Position numbers and translations under genes: made by a program. The notes under the pieces are model-generated. The model was not told the origin of the DNA. It was given only the letters and a program-made list of their open reading frames with translations, and did no database searches. Below, in pieces: positions 23,401 through 37,468 of a DNA stretch of 64,000 bases. This DNA is from Gliomastix tumulicola (taxonomy: Eukaryota > Ascomycota > Sordariomycetes > Hypocreales > Bionectriaceae). Position 1 is the first letter of the stretch, and each line of letters starts with the position of its first letter. The DNA lies in assembly GCA_001599755.1 (NCBI GenBank), contig BCHX01000004.1, positions 1,674,001 to 1,738,000 on the forward strand. The letters run 5' to 3'.

Positions 23401-23733
23401 TTTAAGGTAGGGATATACTCTTATATAGATACCTTATATATATAATATAAGATTATAGGTACTTTATTAATCTCCCTCTTTAAATTAAAGGTATAAAATT
23501 ACTTATTTATATAATTATTATTATATATAAATATAGTAAAAAATAATAAAAGAAGAAAATAATAAGAGATTATAAAGAAAAAGAATATATTATATAAAAT
23601 AAATATAATAAGATATAAGGAAAAAAGAAAATAATAAAATATTAAAATATAAAGATTAATAATTAGAGTTATTTTATAAAGAAATAATAATAAAATTAGA
23701 ATTAAATAGTAAGAATTACCTACTAAGGAGAGA

Positions 23734-23953
23734 TATTCTAAAAGGGGTTAAAATAAGAATAATAGTATATTAAGCTTAAGAAGTCCTAGTATTATTACTT
23801 ATTATTATTAAGTATTTATTTATAAAAGGTAATATTTTATTATTCTAGCTTAAGGGGGGATAATAAATAATATAATAATTAAATCTACCCTCTATTAAGA
23901 GATTACTCTATAAATATATAGTATAACCTACTTTTATACTAAGACCCTTAATA
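23734..23953 (+). repeat. Right LTR of element B
   Basis: 220 bp, more heavily mutated partner of 14,897-15,114. Its outer edge abuts A-type sequence directly at 23,954. Confidence 0.8.
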
Positions 23954-26900
23954 ATTATTATAAAGTAATATATATCTATAAGTACTTTTAATACTACCTA
24001 AGAGCTTACTATAGGGAAAATATTAAATATAGTATAATAATAAAATAAAAAATTATTAAGTTTAAACTTATTAATTATTAGTATAACTATAATAATAGTA
24101 TTAAGATTAAATAAAGTTATTAGGTAATACTTAATAAATATAAAATAATTAAATAATATTTACCTAATTTTAAATTCTATTTAATATATTTAATAAGTTA
24201 ATTTAACCTAATTAATTATTTATTTATCTTTATTATATTATTTAAGTTCCTTAAGGTATTACTATAATATATTACTACTATTAAAGGTAGATTTATATAA
24301 ATAATATTAAATTTATTTTATTATCTCAAGTATTAGCTATTTATTTTTAACCCCTATAGTAAGTATAATAATTTCCTTAAGGTTAATTTCTTTATAGGTA
24401 GTCTTTTTATAGTCTAGGTCTAGTATTAGGTCCTCTAAGGTCTAATAATCCTCTAGGTGAATAAGGATTACTTTAAAATCCTTTTCTAGTTTTATATTAG
24501 CTAATTTTACTTAATTAATTTATTTCTTAAATTTCTAATATTAAAATATATTAATAGGTTAAAGGGGTTATAATAATTTAAACCTATTCTATTATAAATA
24601 TATATATTATATATTAATAGAGGGAGGTTTATTTAAGGTAAACTTAATTTAAGGTTAATATTATAAATTAATTAAGCTATTATATAAAATAAAACCTATA
24701 TATTTATTTATTATATTCTAGTAATTTAGTCTATTTTAGTTTAATATAAGTATATTTAAACTAAATACCTATAATATTTTAGTAAATCTAAAATTAATAT
24801 TTCTTATATAGTAAAAATAAAAAAAGGTATTAAACTAATTATAGGTATAATTAATTATATATTTTAATTCTTTTTACTATACCTAGGTCTTTTTATTTAG
24901 GTCTTTAAGCTAGTTATTTAGATATATAAAGTACTAGGGGTATTAAACTTATTATTTTAAATAAAGATTTAATTTATTATAAATATAGCTTAATTTAGCT
25001 TTAATTTTATATATATTAAGGGATTATATAAGCTAAATAACCTATAAAGTAAAGGTCTAAATAAACTATTTATTATAATATATAGTTTAATTATAATATA
25101 AATTATTTAACTACTATTAAGCTTTTATTATACTTATAGAGAATTTTTCTATAAATACTTAATATTAATACTTAAGTAAAGGTTTATTTTATAATTTTTA
25201 TTTATCCCTCTCTATAAGTTATTCTTAATATTATTTAAGGGCTTAATCTTATAGTATAATATATAAAAATAATTAAATATTATTATAATACTTAATCTTT
25301 TTATAATTAATAATAACTTTAAAGAATAAAATTATATTTATATAAAAAAATTAATTTCTATAAATAAATATAATATTACCCTTTATTTTTATTTTTAATA
25401 TATTTAGCTAGAAGTAATTAATAAAGTTTAACTTAAATTTAAGAAGTTAAATTATATTAAGTTTAATTTTATTTAAATTATTTAATAATTTATATTAATA
25501 ATAATAGTATTAACCTCTTCTAATTTAATAAAAAATATAGTAGGTTTATTTATAATAATAATTATTTAAATTTAAATTAAACTTAAATTTTAATTTAAAA
25601 AGAATAAAAAAAAGTCTTATTATTAATAAATATAATAACCTTATAATAAAATTATATTTCTTTAAATTAAGTTTAATTTAATAGCTATAAGTAATTAAAG
25701 ATTAATTAATTTTACTTATTTTATTTATAGTTAAAGTACTTCTAGTAAGTCTTATAGAGTTATTTTATTCTATTTAAGGAGTTATATAATTTAATTCTAC
25801 TAATTCCTAGGAAAGCTATTTAATCCTCTAGTCTTTACTTTATCTACTATAGTAAAGTCTCTAGGTAGATACCCTAAGACTTATAACTAATTTATAGGTA
25901 TAATTAATAAGATATATATAGGTAAGAAGACCTCTACTATAACTAAACTTAAGGAGAATAAAGATATTTCTATATAGGGGGTTAAATTATTTATAGGGGT
26001 ATTTATAATAGTAGGTTTAATTTATTAACTTTATTTTATATTTAAAGCTAAATTATTTATAAAGTAATTTATAAGGTAGTCTATAGTAGTTAGCTTAATA
26101 GTAAGCTTAATCTATAGACTTTATCTTCTAGCTAGTAGTAAAGTAATATTTAGTACTACTAGTAGGTTAATAAATAATATTAATAAAAGTATTTTTAATT
26201 ATATTAATAAAGAAAGAGGTAAGTTATTAAATAATTAAATATTTTAAATTAATTTATTACTTTATTTTAAAACTAGATTTATATAAGTAATTATATTAAG
26301 GTAAACCTTTTTAAATTTCTTTAGTTATTTAATTTATATTAACTTTTATAAATCTTTCTAATTAAAAGCTCTTTCCCTAGTATTAATACTTAATATCTTA
26401 GTAAGGTTATTCTCTAAGGATTTAATTTTAATAAAGGAAAATCTAATAAATCTAGTTATCTATTATAATATTAAATAACCCCTCTTTTATAAAATAAATA
26501 TAATTTATTAATTAATAGTAAAACCTATATTAAAAGCTTTTAAATTTAAGGTTTAAGACCTTAAAAAAACTTAAAATTTTAAATTAATATAATTATAGAT
26601 TAAATATATTATTTATAAAATATTAAATTCCCTTTTAATTACCTTAAGGATTTTAATATAATTATAGTAAAAAGTAATATTATTTAAAACCTATTTACCT
26701 AGATATTTATATTTAAATTTTTTAATTTAATTATTAAATATTATTATACTTTTAATATATTTATTAATTATATAATATTAGACTAAACTAAGTTATTATA
26801 TAATTAAGCTTAATTTATACTCTTTAATATATTAAATAAGTTAAAGGACCTTATTTAATAAAGTCTCTATAAGTAGGTTAAAAGTAAACTAGGTATTAGT

Positions 26901-27246
26901 ATAAGACCTAGGCTAGACTTAAAGGTTCTATAATAGCTAGAAGATTAAAGGTTAATTTATAGATAAATTCTAATTCTTAGTAGTTACTTATTTTTATATT
27001 TATTAAGTAGTAGAAAAAGGCTAATTCTTATCTTTTACTATTATTTATTATAGGGATAATAGGTAGGGTTAAAATACTAGTATATAAAGGTCTTATCTTT
27101 CTTATTTAGGTCTAAGTTTAATTTAACTATAATAGTAAGGCTATAGGTTATAAGACCTAATATTATAGGGTTATAGGTTATAGGACTAGAACCCTAAGCC
27201 TAATCTAGGTTAGGTTTAGGCTAGGTCCTAATTATAATCTATAATA
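23954..27246 (-). mobile_element. Partial second copy of LTR retrotransposon A
   Basis: It is collinear with about 43,130-46,573 of the complete element A, with many C/T and G/A differences, and ends in the same 201-bp LTR (27,046-27,246). It lacks the solo LTR present at 45,499 in the other copy, so it shows the empty site near 26,335. Its other end is cut by the junction with element B at 23,953/23,954. On the minus strand RIP-broken frames can be read, for instance around 25,795-25,950. Confidence 0.75.
27046..27246 (-). repeat. LTR of the partial A copy
   Basis: 201 bp, the same repeat as 35,972-36,172 and 46,373-46,573. It begins TATTATAGGGATAATAGG and ends ATAATA, both derivable by RIP from the TGTCA...TGACA ends of the intact solo LTR at 45,499. 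Confidence 0.8.
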
Positions 27247-30200
27247 TTTACTCTTATTTTATATTTTTATTAAATCTCTTACTTTTTTAAAAAATTAATT
27301 ATTTTATATAACTTTAAATAAAATAAAAGTCTTAAATATATTTATAGTAAATAGTATTAAGTTTATATTTATAATTAATATATTTAAAAATCTAATTATA
27401 ATACTTTAAAATATATACTTAAGTATAATATAAAAATAATATAAACTTAATAAAAGTATTTAAATATATATAATTATATTAAAAAAGGTCTAAGACCTTA
27501 GGCTAATATTATTTAAAGTTTTATTAAAAATATATACTAGATTTATAGTAGTAAAGCTTAAGAGGTATAATAAAAGGCTTATACCTAAAGAATAACCTTT
27601 AAATTAGCTTTATATATAAGTACTATAAGTAAAGAATAAGATAAAAACTAATATAAATTAATAATTATATATATTTAATTTAATAAATAAAAAATATAAA
27701 TTTAAATATTTATATTTTAAAATAAATTATATATTCTTTAGAATTTCCTAGGTTAAATATAATATAAAAAGTCTAGTCCTTAGAAGAAGTTAAAAATAAA
27801 AATAAAAATCTAAAAGTAATATTAATATTACTTTTCTTAATATAATAATATAATATTTAAAGAGATTAAAGTATTATTTTAATACTTTTAAAGAATTAAT
27901 TAAAAATATATATAAAAAAATAATTAAATAAAGAAATAACTTATAAAAAAACCTTATTTATATAATATAAAAAATTAATAAATTATTAATAATATATTTA
28001 ATTTATTATATATTATAAATTAAATATTATAAGTAAATTAATTTATATTTTTTATAATATTAATTTTATAATATAAAAATAAGTAAATAATATTAATAAA
28101 AAATAAATTATAATTAATTTATATAATTTTAATAATATTATAATAATAAATATATATTTTTTATTAAAATAAAAAACCTTTATTATTATATTAAAAAGAA
28201 TTAAATATATTATAATAATTAATATAATTTTATTTTTTTATTAATATTTTCTTTATAAAAAGTTTTAAAATTAATTTATTATTATATTTTATTAAAAATT
28301 AAAATAATTTAATATTATATTAATAGGTTTTAAAAACTTATTAATATATATTTAATAATAAATAAATAAATAATTATTTTTATATTAAGTATTTATTTAT
28401 ATATATATAAATAATAATATTATTATTTTATTATTTTTAATTTAATATTTTTTTATTATTTTTAATTTATATTTTTAATATTTATAAATTATTTTTAATC
28501 TCTTTAAAAAATTATATTTATAATTATTATTAATAAAATCTATTATTAATTTTTCTTAAGTTATTTTATTAATATATAAAATTAATAAAATTAATATTAT
28601 ATTAATAAAGATATAAATTTAAACTTTAATATAATAGTTTTACCTAAAGACCTTTAAGTAACTTAAAATATATTATAATATAATTAATTAAATTTATTTT
28701 TTTATTTTTTTTTATATCTAAGAAATTAAACTTTTAATATAAAGAAAGATATTTTTTTTTATATTTAATTAAATAAAAAATAAAATTATATTTAAATAAT
28801 ATATATAAAATTAAATAATAAATAATAAATAATATTTAAACTTATATAATAAAATCTAACTTAATATCTTTAATTTAAATTAATTTACTTAAATAATAAT
28901 TAATACTTATTTATAAAAATTAATATATTAAAAAAATAAGGTTTTAATATTACTTTATTTTATTATAATAAATTATTTAATTTTAAAGACTTTATAAAAA
29001 TACTTAATTAATTAAAATTAAATTATATTAAGTTTTAAAGTAAAATCTTTAATTTAATTTTTCTCTCTTAATTCCCCTTAATAATTAATAGTTTATATTC
29101 TTAGAAAATTAAATATACTTTTAAATACTTTATTTAAGTTACCCTATTATAATAATAATACTTAGGTATAAATATTTATAGTAGACTATTTATTTATAAA
29201 TATATTAATAAATATTTATAATTTTAAATTAATCTTCTTTATAATTAAAATAATTACTTTATTTATAATAAAGTATTAATTTTAGTAAAAATATAATATA
29301 AACTTTATTTATTAATAAATTAAAAAATCTTTAATTTAGCTAAATATAATCTTTATTAGAAATATTATATTATAATTAAATATATTAAAAAAAATTAAAA
29401 AAATAATTCTTTATATAATATAATATAAAATTAAATTAAATAATTATATATATTTAAAACCCTTATTTAAGATATTTTAAAATTTATTTATAATAAGATT
29501 TAATACTTTAAATATAAATAAATTAAATATAAATTTAATATATTTATATTCTTAAGTAAATTATAAATAATAAATAAATATATTATTTATTATCTTTATT
29601 AAGTATTAAAATATATTTATTAATAATTATTAAAGAATTTTAAGCTTATTAATCCCCCTTAAATACTATATAAAATATAATTATTAGACTTTATTATTAA
29701 TCTCCTAGAGGTTTTAATAATTAATAATTTATAATATTTAAAAGGATTTAATTTATATAATTATTTACTTATAATAATTTATAAAGTATTTAAAAAAAAA
29801 GATATTAATATTAAAATATTTTATATATTTAGTTTAATATTAAATTAAATAAATTTTATATTTTTAGCTTTTAATAAATTAAGAATTACTCTTTATTTTA
29901 ATTAATAATTATAATTATTATTAAATTAAAGAATTTTAAATTAATTTATTTTTATAATAAAATAATATTTTATTAATAATAATTAAATTAAAAATATAAA
30001 AAAAATTATAAAAATTATATTATAATATTATATAATTATAAATTTAAATATATATTAATTAATAATTTTTATAATAATATAATTATAATTTAATAATATA
30101 TATATTATAAATATTATATATTTATTAAATAAGTATATACTAAGATTTTACTTATAAATATTATTATTTATACTTAAGAACTCTCTTAATATAAATTATT

Positions 30201-32158
30201 AAATTAAATTTTAAATTATTAAATAAATATAAAAACTTTATTAATATAAGATTTAAATTATTATAAATTTTATAATTATAAAATATTAATAATATTTTAA
30301 TTAAAAATATAAAAAACTTTAATTTAAAATTTAAAATTATATTTATTTATACTTTTATAATAATTATAAAATCTTAAAATAATATTAAAAGTTTAAATAA
30401 TAAAAAATTAATCTTTTTTAAATTTTATAAATAATAAATTTATAAATTTATAAATTTAAATTATTTTTATATTAAAAAGTTTATTTAATAGTTTTTATTT
30501 TATAATTTAAATTTATTTTTATTAAAATAAATTTTTTAATTAATTTAAATTAAATATAATTCTTTTTTTTTAATAAAAAAAATAATAAAAAAAATAATAA
30601 TATATAATAATTATTTAAAATTAATTTATTAAATATAAAATAAATATTATATAATTAAATATAATATTTTATTAAGTATATTAAATATAATTTAAAGTAT
30701 AATAAATAATATAATAAAACCCTTTTTATAAGAAATATTAATAAATTTATTATTTAAAATTTAATATAAAAAATAAATAAAAAATATAATAAAGATTAAA
30801 TTAATTAATAAAATAATAAAATTATTATATTTTTATATTATTTTTATAATATTTTTACTTTAATTTTATATTTATTTTTATTTTTTTATTAAGTAATAAG
30901 ATTATAATTATATTAATTTATTTATTCTTATATCCTTAAACTATATATATTTACTTTAATTTATTATTTTTTATATTATTTTTAATAACTTTTATATAAT
31001 TTTAAATAATATTATAATAAGAAAGTATAATTATTTTTAAAAAATTAAAATTAATATTATAATACTTAAAATAAACCCTAAGACTATATTATATAAAATA
31101 ATTACTAGAATTACTTTAAACTTTAATAATAATAAAGCTTTATTATAAATTAAGTTTCTTAACCTTTAAATAACCCCTAAAGTTATTAATTATATAATTA
31201 AAATTATATAAATTATATTACCTATAATTTATTTAAGCTTTAATAATACTAGTTTTAAGGTTATATTCTCTAGATAAAACTTTAAAGACTAGACCCTAGC
31301 TAAGAAGTAGGTAATTATAATAAATAATATCTTCTAAGAGCCCTCTAACTATATTTAGTATATATTATTTAAGTTTATAAGTAATACTATTAATATACTT
31401 ATAATTAAAATTACTTTAATCTTTAAAATAGCTATAAAGGTTTTTAATAAAAATATACTTTATTAAAACTACTTTAACTCTTATAAAGGTTAATTTAAAT
31501 TAATTAAGTTAAATTATATAAATATATTACTATAATTTATAATTAAATACTATTTTATTAATCTTTTAATAATAAGTAATAAGATTAAAGCTTATTTATA
31601 TTTACTTAAGTTAGTTTTTAATATATATTTTATTTTAAATTAATTAATTAAAAAATAAAAACTAAGATATATAATAATAATAATTAAACTACTAAACCTT
31701 ATATATATATTATCTTTATATTCTACTAAGGATATCTTAAATTAATAAAAGTAATTAATAAGCTAATTATAATATAGAATAAATTAAAGCTACTTTATTT
31801 ATATATACTTAAAGGCCTCTTAGTAGTTATATATACTTTTAAGCCTTTTATTAATATTAAAAGAGTCTTAACCTAAATTACATAAAAATTAAACCCTTTT
31901 AAGCTTATCTTTAAAGTAACTATAATTATTATTACTAATAACTAAGATAATAATTAGTAGAATATTAAGCTAGGTATTACTTTAATTTAATTAATAAATA
32001 CTTTCTTTAATATAAAGTTTACTTAAGAAGATATTATTAAGGTTTACTCCTATTAATTAATATTAATTAATCTTTATAGTTATTATGAAACTAGAGGAAG
32101 ATCTTATACTATAGGATATTAAAATAGTTTAAAATAATTAATTTTATTAGTTTAATAA
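27247..32158. other. Unassigned, extremely AT-rich sequence
   Basis: Nearly pure A/T, especially 27,900-31,000, with no frame, terminal repeat or motif I can assign. From about 31,080 to 32,150 a little more G and C survives (CCCTAAG, CCCTCT and similar), so at least two differently decayed segments meet here. Heavily RIPed transposon is the likely content. Confidence 0.5.
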
Positions 32159-32166
32159 ATATTAAT

Positions 32167-32632
32167 AAGTTAATCTAATCGCATATTATTAAACTTCTAT
32201 TCACACATTAGTAGCATATGCGGGCGCTAGGTGTTATACTGACTTATACCGTAGATCTATTATTCTATAGGTCTAGAGCGCTGGAAATAGTATAGCCCAC
32301 TGCTTTAGCGCCTAAAGCCACTATAATTATAGGGCCCCAACCTCTATAAAATACCTGACCCTTGGACTAAGTGTTCCTTGCAATAGCCTAGCCTCATAGT
32401 AGCTCAACCTAATAGAGGTAGACCTAATAGAGGCAGACCTAATAGAGGTAGCCTTAATTATTGCAGCCTTGATAAATGCGGCCTCAATTAACACCAGGCT
32501 TATAGGGGCTAAGTAATCTAATTAGTTGAAAAATATAAGTACTATGAGGAACTAAGAGACCCCCTTGCTAGCGCCTTGTACGTGCCACTAATATATAAAT
32601 AGAAGTTTAATAATATATGATTAGATTAACTT
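32167..32632. mobile_element. M2 MITE (hAT-like), 466 bp
   Basis: The ends are AAGTTAATCTAATCGCA... and ...GATTAGATTAACTT, flanked by an exact 8-bp duplication ATATTAAT (32,159-32,166 and 32,633-32,640). The interior shares the GCGCTGGAAATAG core and the 15-bp type repeats with the M1 family. No coding capacity. Confidence 0.88.
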
Positions 32633-32640
32633 ATATTAAT

Positions 32641-33248
32641 TTATTATAATTAATATTTAAATTAAATTTAAGAAAAAGTACTTTAATAATAAATTAAATA
32701 TTATATTTTAATAATATATTAATTAAAAAGATATATTATTTAAGATCTTTATTTAAATTAATAATATATTAAAATAAAAATAAAATATAAAAATTAAATT
32801 AATTAAATAGCTAGAGGTTATAATTAATAAACTAGCTAAGAACTATAATATTTAGCTCTCTATAAGTATATTATAAACTTAATAAGGATTAAATAATATT
32901 CGTATAAAAGTATTAATAAGCTTTATATATATATAAATAAAAGTAAATATAGCCCTTTAAGAAGCTATTAAATAAGTTACTAGTAATACTACTAATAATA
33001 CTATAAACTTAAATCACCTATAAATATAAGAAAATAACTAAAACTACTACTAGTTATTAATAAATAAATTAAAGGATAAAATATTATCTACCTTAGTGGA
33101 AACTCTAAGTAAATAAGCACTAAGTAAGTACTTAAAATTATAAGGAGCACTTATAAGTACTATAAAATATACTTATTTAGTATTAATATAATACTTATAT
33201 AGTATTTATATAGTTCTTATATAGTTCTTAGGGTTCTTATATTATACT
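32641..33248. other. Unassigned AT-rich sequence
   Basis: Decayed sequence between an M2 copy and the dispersed duplication. Short direct repetitions of TTATATAGT occur near 33,190-33,240. I recognise nothing else. Confidence 0.5.
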
Positions 33249-34134
33249 TATATATATTATAGGTTCTTATAACCTAAAGTATATATAAATAATAATTTTT
33301 AGGTGTTTACCTATATTATATAATTAACTATATTATAGTATATATACACCTTATATCCTAGGTCTTATTATATTCCTCTATAATAATAATAGTATAATTA
33401 TTATTAGCTTAAGTATTTTTATCTAAGTACTATAGGTCTTATATAAAGATAAATAGTATAATTAATTTATTTATTAATATAAGTATTTCTCTATAAATAC
33501 CTATAGATCTTATATAAATACTTATAAAGTCTATATAAAAATAAATTATATAATTAGTCTTATAATTACTTTTCTAATAATATTAAGCTTATTATACCAC
33601 CTAATAAATACTATACTTCTTAAATATATTAGTACTTATTAATTTAGTATTAGCTACTAAAGTTAAAAGGTTTAATAAAATTAAGATATATTTAGTTATT
33701 TAAATTCTTTTATATTATTTAAATCTATTAACTTTAATATTATAGTTTTTACCTTATAATATCTCTACCTAGCCTTATATAGCTTTATAATATCTCTATT
33801 TAATTTAATACTAAATTTAAATATTAACTTTAATTATTAAATCTTAGCTTTAAGATCTTAAATTTAAGCTTAAATAATAAATTAAAGTATTTAATAATAC
33901 TATTTATTAGCTAAATATTTTATAAAATTAATAATTAAATATTATTAATTTTAATGAGTTATTATTACTATTTATATATTTATTTATTATTATTTACTTT
34001 TATCCCCTCTATATATATATAAAATTAATATTTATTTCTTTTAATTATTAATATATACTTTTTTCTTTTACTTTAATATTTTACCTATACTTTTATTTAT
34101 ATTACTTTTTTACTATATATTAAAGATTATTATA

Positions 34135-34608
34135 GAGTAGGTCTAATCACATAATATAAAATATCTATTTATATAATAGTGGCATGTGTAAAGCGCTAGG
34201 TAGGGGGGCTCTTAGTACCTCTCTATACCTCTAGGCCTTAGCTAATTAGACTACCTAGGCCTAGCCTCTTCCAACGGCCTCTATTCACCTAGGCTACCTT
34301 AATCTAGCTACCTTAATTAGCGTGGCCTTAATTAAGGTAGGCAGCCTCTATTACCTCTACCTCTATAAAGTTAGCCTCTATAAGGTTAAGCTATTATTAT
34401 AAGGCAAGGCAGCTGCTATAATACTATTTTATAGAGGCCTAGCCACTATAATTATAGGGGCCTAGTCACTATAGGGCTAGGCCAGGCTATTTCCAGCACC
34501 TTAGCCCACAGAATAACAGGTCTATAGTACAAGGCGCTATAACACTAGTGGCTCGCACAGGCCATATTATATAATTAGACTTTTTATATTATGTAATTAG
34601 ACCTACTC
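34135..34608 (+). mobile_element. M1 MITE, 474 bp, with empty site known
   Basis: The ends are GAGTAGGTCTAATCACA... and ...TAATTAGACCTACTC, with an exact 8-bp duplication TTATTATA (34,127-34,134 and 34,609-34,616). The paralogous empty site, with one TTATTATA, is at 55,225-55,232. It has two 15-bp and two 14-bp internal units, the smallest number among the complete copies. Confidence 0.93.
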
Positions 34609-34679
34609 TTATTATATTACTTTATTACTAGTAAATATACCTATTTACTTATTTATACTTTAAAGGAACTTTAATTGAG

Positions 34680-34868
34680 TTCCTTAATTAACCGCCTTGA
34701 TTAAGGTGGCCTCAATTAAGGCAGGCAGCCTAGGCTTATAGGGGCTAGGCAGTCTAATTAGTTGAAAATTAAAGGTATAGTGATATACTAATTTCCCTCC
34801 CTACTAGCGCTTTACATGTGCTATTAATATGTAAATAGAAGTTTTATAATATATAATTAGATTAACTT
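34680..34868. mobile_element. M2 MITE fragment (one end only)
   Basis: It carries the interior and one terminus of M2 (ending GATTAGATTAACTT at 34,868) but not the opposite terminus. No flanking 8-bp duplication is seen. It replaces about 0.8 kb present in the paralogous copy (55,291-56,101), so a deletion or recombination is likely. The inner edge is approximate. Confidence 0.65.
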
Positions 34869-35408
34869 ATATTTATAATCCTTAAAATTAATTTTATATA
34901 TTAATATTTTAAATTATCTAGAGATAAAGTAAAGTAATATTAATATTATTTAAATAATTTAAATTAAAATAATATATTAATTTATATTTATTTTTACTTA
35001 TAAAAATATTAATATTAGTAAATAAAGAGTATTTAATATAAAATTATAAAAAATAAGCTTTAATATATATATTTAACTATAAAATAATTATAAATTATAT
35101 TAACTTACTCTCTTAATTTTAAGCTTATTTCCTTTATTACTTTATTTTAAGTTAAGTATTAAATATTAATATATTCTTAGTATCTTCTTATATAAATATC
35201 TAGTATATATAAATAATATACTTATTAATTAGTTTTTCTTTTTTCTTTAGTTATTTATAAATATATTATTTTATTATTTAAGTAAAAAATAATATATTAT
35301 TTATAATAAATAAATTAAATAATTAATAAAAAAATTATTAAAATTATTATAAAATTATTAAAATATTAAATTTATATAATTAATATTAATATTAATAAGC
35401 CTTTTTAA

Positions 35409-35966
35409 AGTATTTTATTATTAATTTCTTATTAATATAATAAAAATAATAATATTTAAATATAATTAAACTTAAATAATTAATATTTTAATTTTACTTT
35501 AATATATTATTAATATAGTAAAAGGTAAAAATACTAAATAATAATAACTTATTATTAATTTTAATATTAATACTTTTATTAAAGGGTATAAAATAATAAA
35601 GCTACTTTATAATTTTTTTAAAGATAAAGCTATATAAGCTAAATAATATTAAAAAAGTATTAATATATTATTATTACTTATAAAAGTTAAAACTAATTAA
35701 TATTATATATATATTAATTAAATTTCTTTAAGAGTTTTAAAAAAGTTTAAGTTTATTAATAAATATAATAATTAGTATAATTATAATATATTTATATTTA
35801 AATAATTATTAATTTTATATATTTATATATAAATTATAGTTATATATTATTAGTTTAAATTTAATATATATTAAAGGTATATTTTTAAAGTTAATAAATA
35901 AATATAAATTAGTATTTTTTTTATTAAAAATTAATATTAAAATATTTAATATAAAATAAGTACTTA
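35409..35966. other. Unassigned AT-rich sequence
   Basis: Decayed A/T sequence between the dispersed duplication and element A. No motif, frame or repeat partner noticed. Confidence 0.5.
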
Positions 35967-35971
35967 ATAAA

Positions 35972-36172
35972 TATCACAGGGACAATAGATATGGTTAAAA
36001 TACTAGTATATAAAAGTCTTATCTTCCTTATCTAGGTCTAAGTCTAGTTTAACTATAATAGTAAGGCTATAGGTTATAAGACCTAATATTATAGGGTTAT
36101 AGGTTATAGGACTAGAACCCTAAGCCTAGTCTAGGTTAGGTTTAGGCTAGGTCCTAGTTATAATTTATAATA
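35972..36172 (-). repeat. LTR of element A, low-coordinate end
   Basis: 201 bp. It is the least decayed of the three long A-type LTRs at its edge (TATCACAGGGACAATAG), and its outer flank is ATAAA. Confidence 0.85.
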
Positions 36173-37253
36173 ATTACCTTTAAATAAGAAAATAACTATA
36201 TCCTTATAGTCCTCTATTTAGTTATTATCCTAATCCCACTTTCACTTTAATAGGTTTTTAATTACATCCTATGCTAGGGCTTTAAGCTTAGTAAAGGAAG
36301 GTCTATAGGCTTTAGTGAGATTATTCTAAAGATTAGCTACTACTATTACCTATTCCTTAGTGAAGGTCTTAAGAGCCTTAAGAACCTTTATAGACTATTA
36401 GTCTAAATACTTTATTATTATAACTTTTTATAGTTTACCTTATTACTTTATTTACTTAATTTTCTATCTAAAGGCTTAAACTAGTATATAGTTATATATA
36501 TATTACTTAGTCTAAGACTAGCTAGTATAAAGCTCTCTACCCTTAGATAGGGTATTCTTAAACCTCTTTTTTATTATAGTATTCTATTCTTTATTTTTAT
36601 ATTACTTCTTAAAGACCTTTATTATTATAGTTATATATTATAGATAATTATTATTAAAAAAAGATAATATTATCTTAGAGGTTACTAATATTATACTAGT
36701 TTAAGTTCTATTTAAGTATAGTAATAGTTATCTTTAATAACTTATAGTTAGTAGAAAAGACTTTAGTAATCTAGCTCTAAGTAAACTTTATTATAAAGAA
36801 TAAGTTATTAGCTTTAGACTTAATTAAATCCTTATTTTATATAATAGTAAATCTATAAGTTAAAGTTATATCCTTAGATAAATTAATAATATTTATCTCT
36901 TAGATAAGCTTTAGTAGGTTAAATTCCTTTATAATTTAGGTAATAATATCCTTAGGGTAGACTAGTAGATCTATAAAATAAGTAACCCTTAATAAGTTCT
37001 CTAGTATTTAAAGTCTTAGGGGTTTAATACTAGTTTATAGCTTAATAAGTTTATTAATAGCCTCTTTAAAGTATATATATCCTTAGTAAAATATATAGAT
37101 AATATATATATAAGGCTTAGTAGTAGTAATATTAAAGTTCTTCTTAGTAAGTTTCTTAATAAGGTGAAAATACTTTAAGTCCTTATAAGCCTTACTACTA
37201 ATATTAAATATAGTAACCTTAAAAAGTATAGTAATATAAGTCTACTTCTTATC

Positions 37254-37468
37254 TATCACATGCAGGCCGAGGGACCCCGCCGGATTAACAAAATCACGGA
37301 ATGGAAGGCGCTAGGCCCAAGAAAGCCTAGTGGATCCCTAGGTATAAAAGAAGCTTAGAAGGAGAATTAGTTAAAGGGGGATAACGATGAATATTACAAC
37401 ACATAATAACCCTACCTTTACGAAGTGTATTCACAGTATAACCCACTCCTGCTGCGAGACCCTTAATA
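37254..37468 (+). mobile_element. Solo LTR of a B-like retrotransposon, near-normal composition
   Basis: 215 bp of almost ordinary composition, beginning TATCACATGCAGGCC and ending GAGACCCTTAATA, with TATAAAAG inside. Its second half aligns with the LTR of element B (GGGGGATAA..., ...AGTATAACCCAC..., GAGACCCTTA); the first part differs, so it is a relative and not the same family. Flanks TTATC (37,249-37,253) and TTATT (37,469-37,473) form a 5-bp duplication with one C/T change. It is inserted in element A. Confidence 0.78.

Larger units (their letters stand above)
14897..23953 (+). mobile_element. LTR retrotransposon B, RIP-decayed, about 9.1 kb
   Basis: Direct repeats of 218 bp (14,897-15,114) and 220 bp (23,734-23,953) bound it. 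They begin TATT (from TGTT by RIP) and end CCCTTAATA, and differ almost only by C/T and G/A plus a 2-base indel. A purine tract AAGGAGAGA at about 23,724-23,733 lies directly before the right repeat, as expected of a polypurine tract, and TATAAAAGG lies in the left repeat; both suggest plus orientation. The interior has no surviving frame, so Gypsy or Copia cannot be told apart. The flanks (GCCTC and ATTAT) do not match, and the right side runs straight into A-type sequence, so an end was probably rearranged. An M1 MITE is inserted at 19,873. Confidence 0.75.
33249..35408. repeat. Dispersed duplication, copy 1 (with MITE insertions)
   Basis: Sequence 33,249-34,674 and 34,869-35,408 matches 52,519-55,290 and 56,102-56,640 in the same order, with RIP-type differences. 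Copy 1 carries an M1 MITE (34,135-34,608) that copy 2 lacks; copy 2 carries the pogo-type relic that copy 1 lacks. At 34,675-34,868 copy 1 has an M2 fragment where copy 2 has 0.8 kb of other sequence. The origin of the duplicated unit is unknown. Confidence 0.8.
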
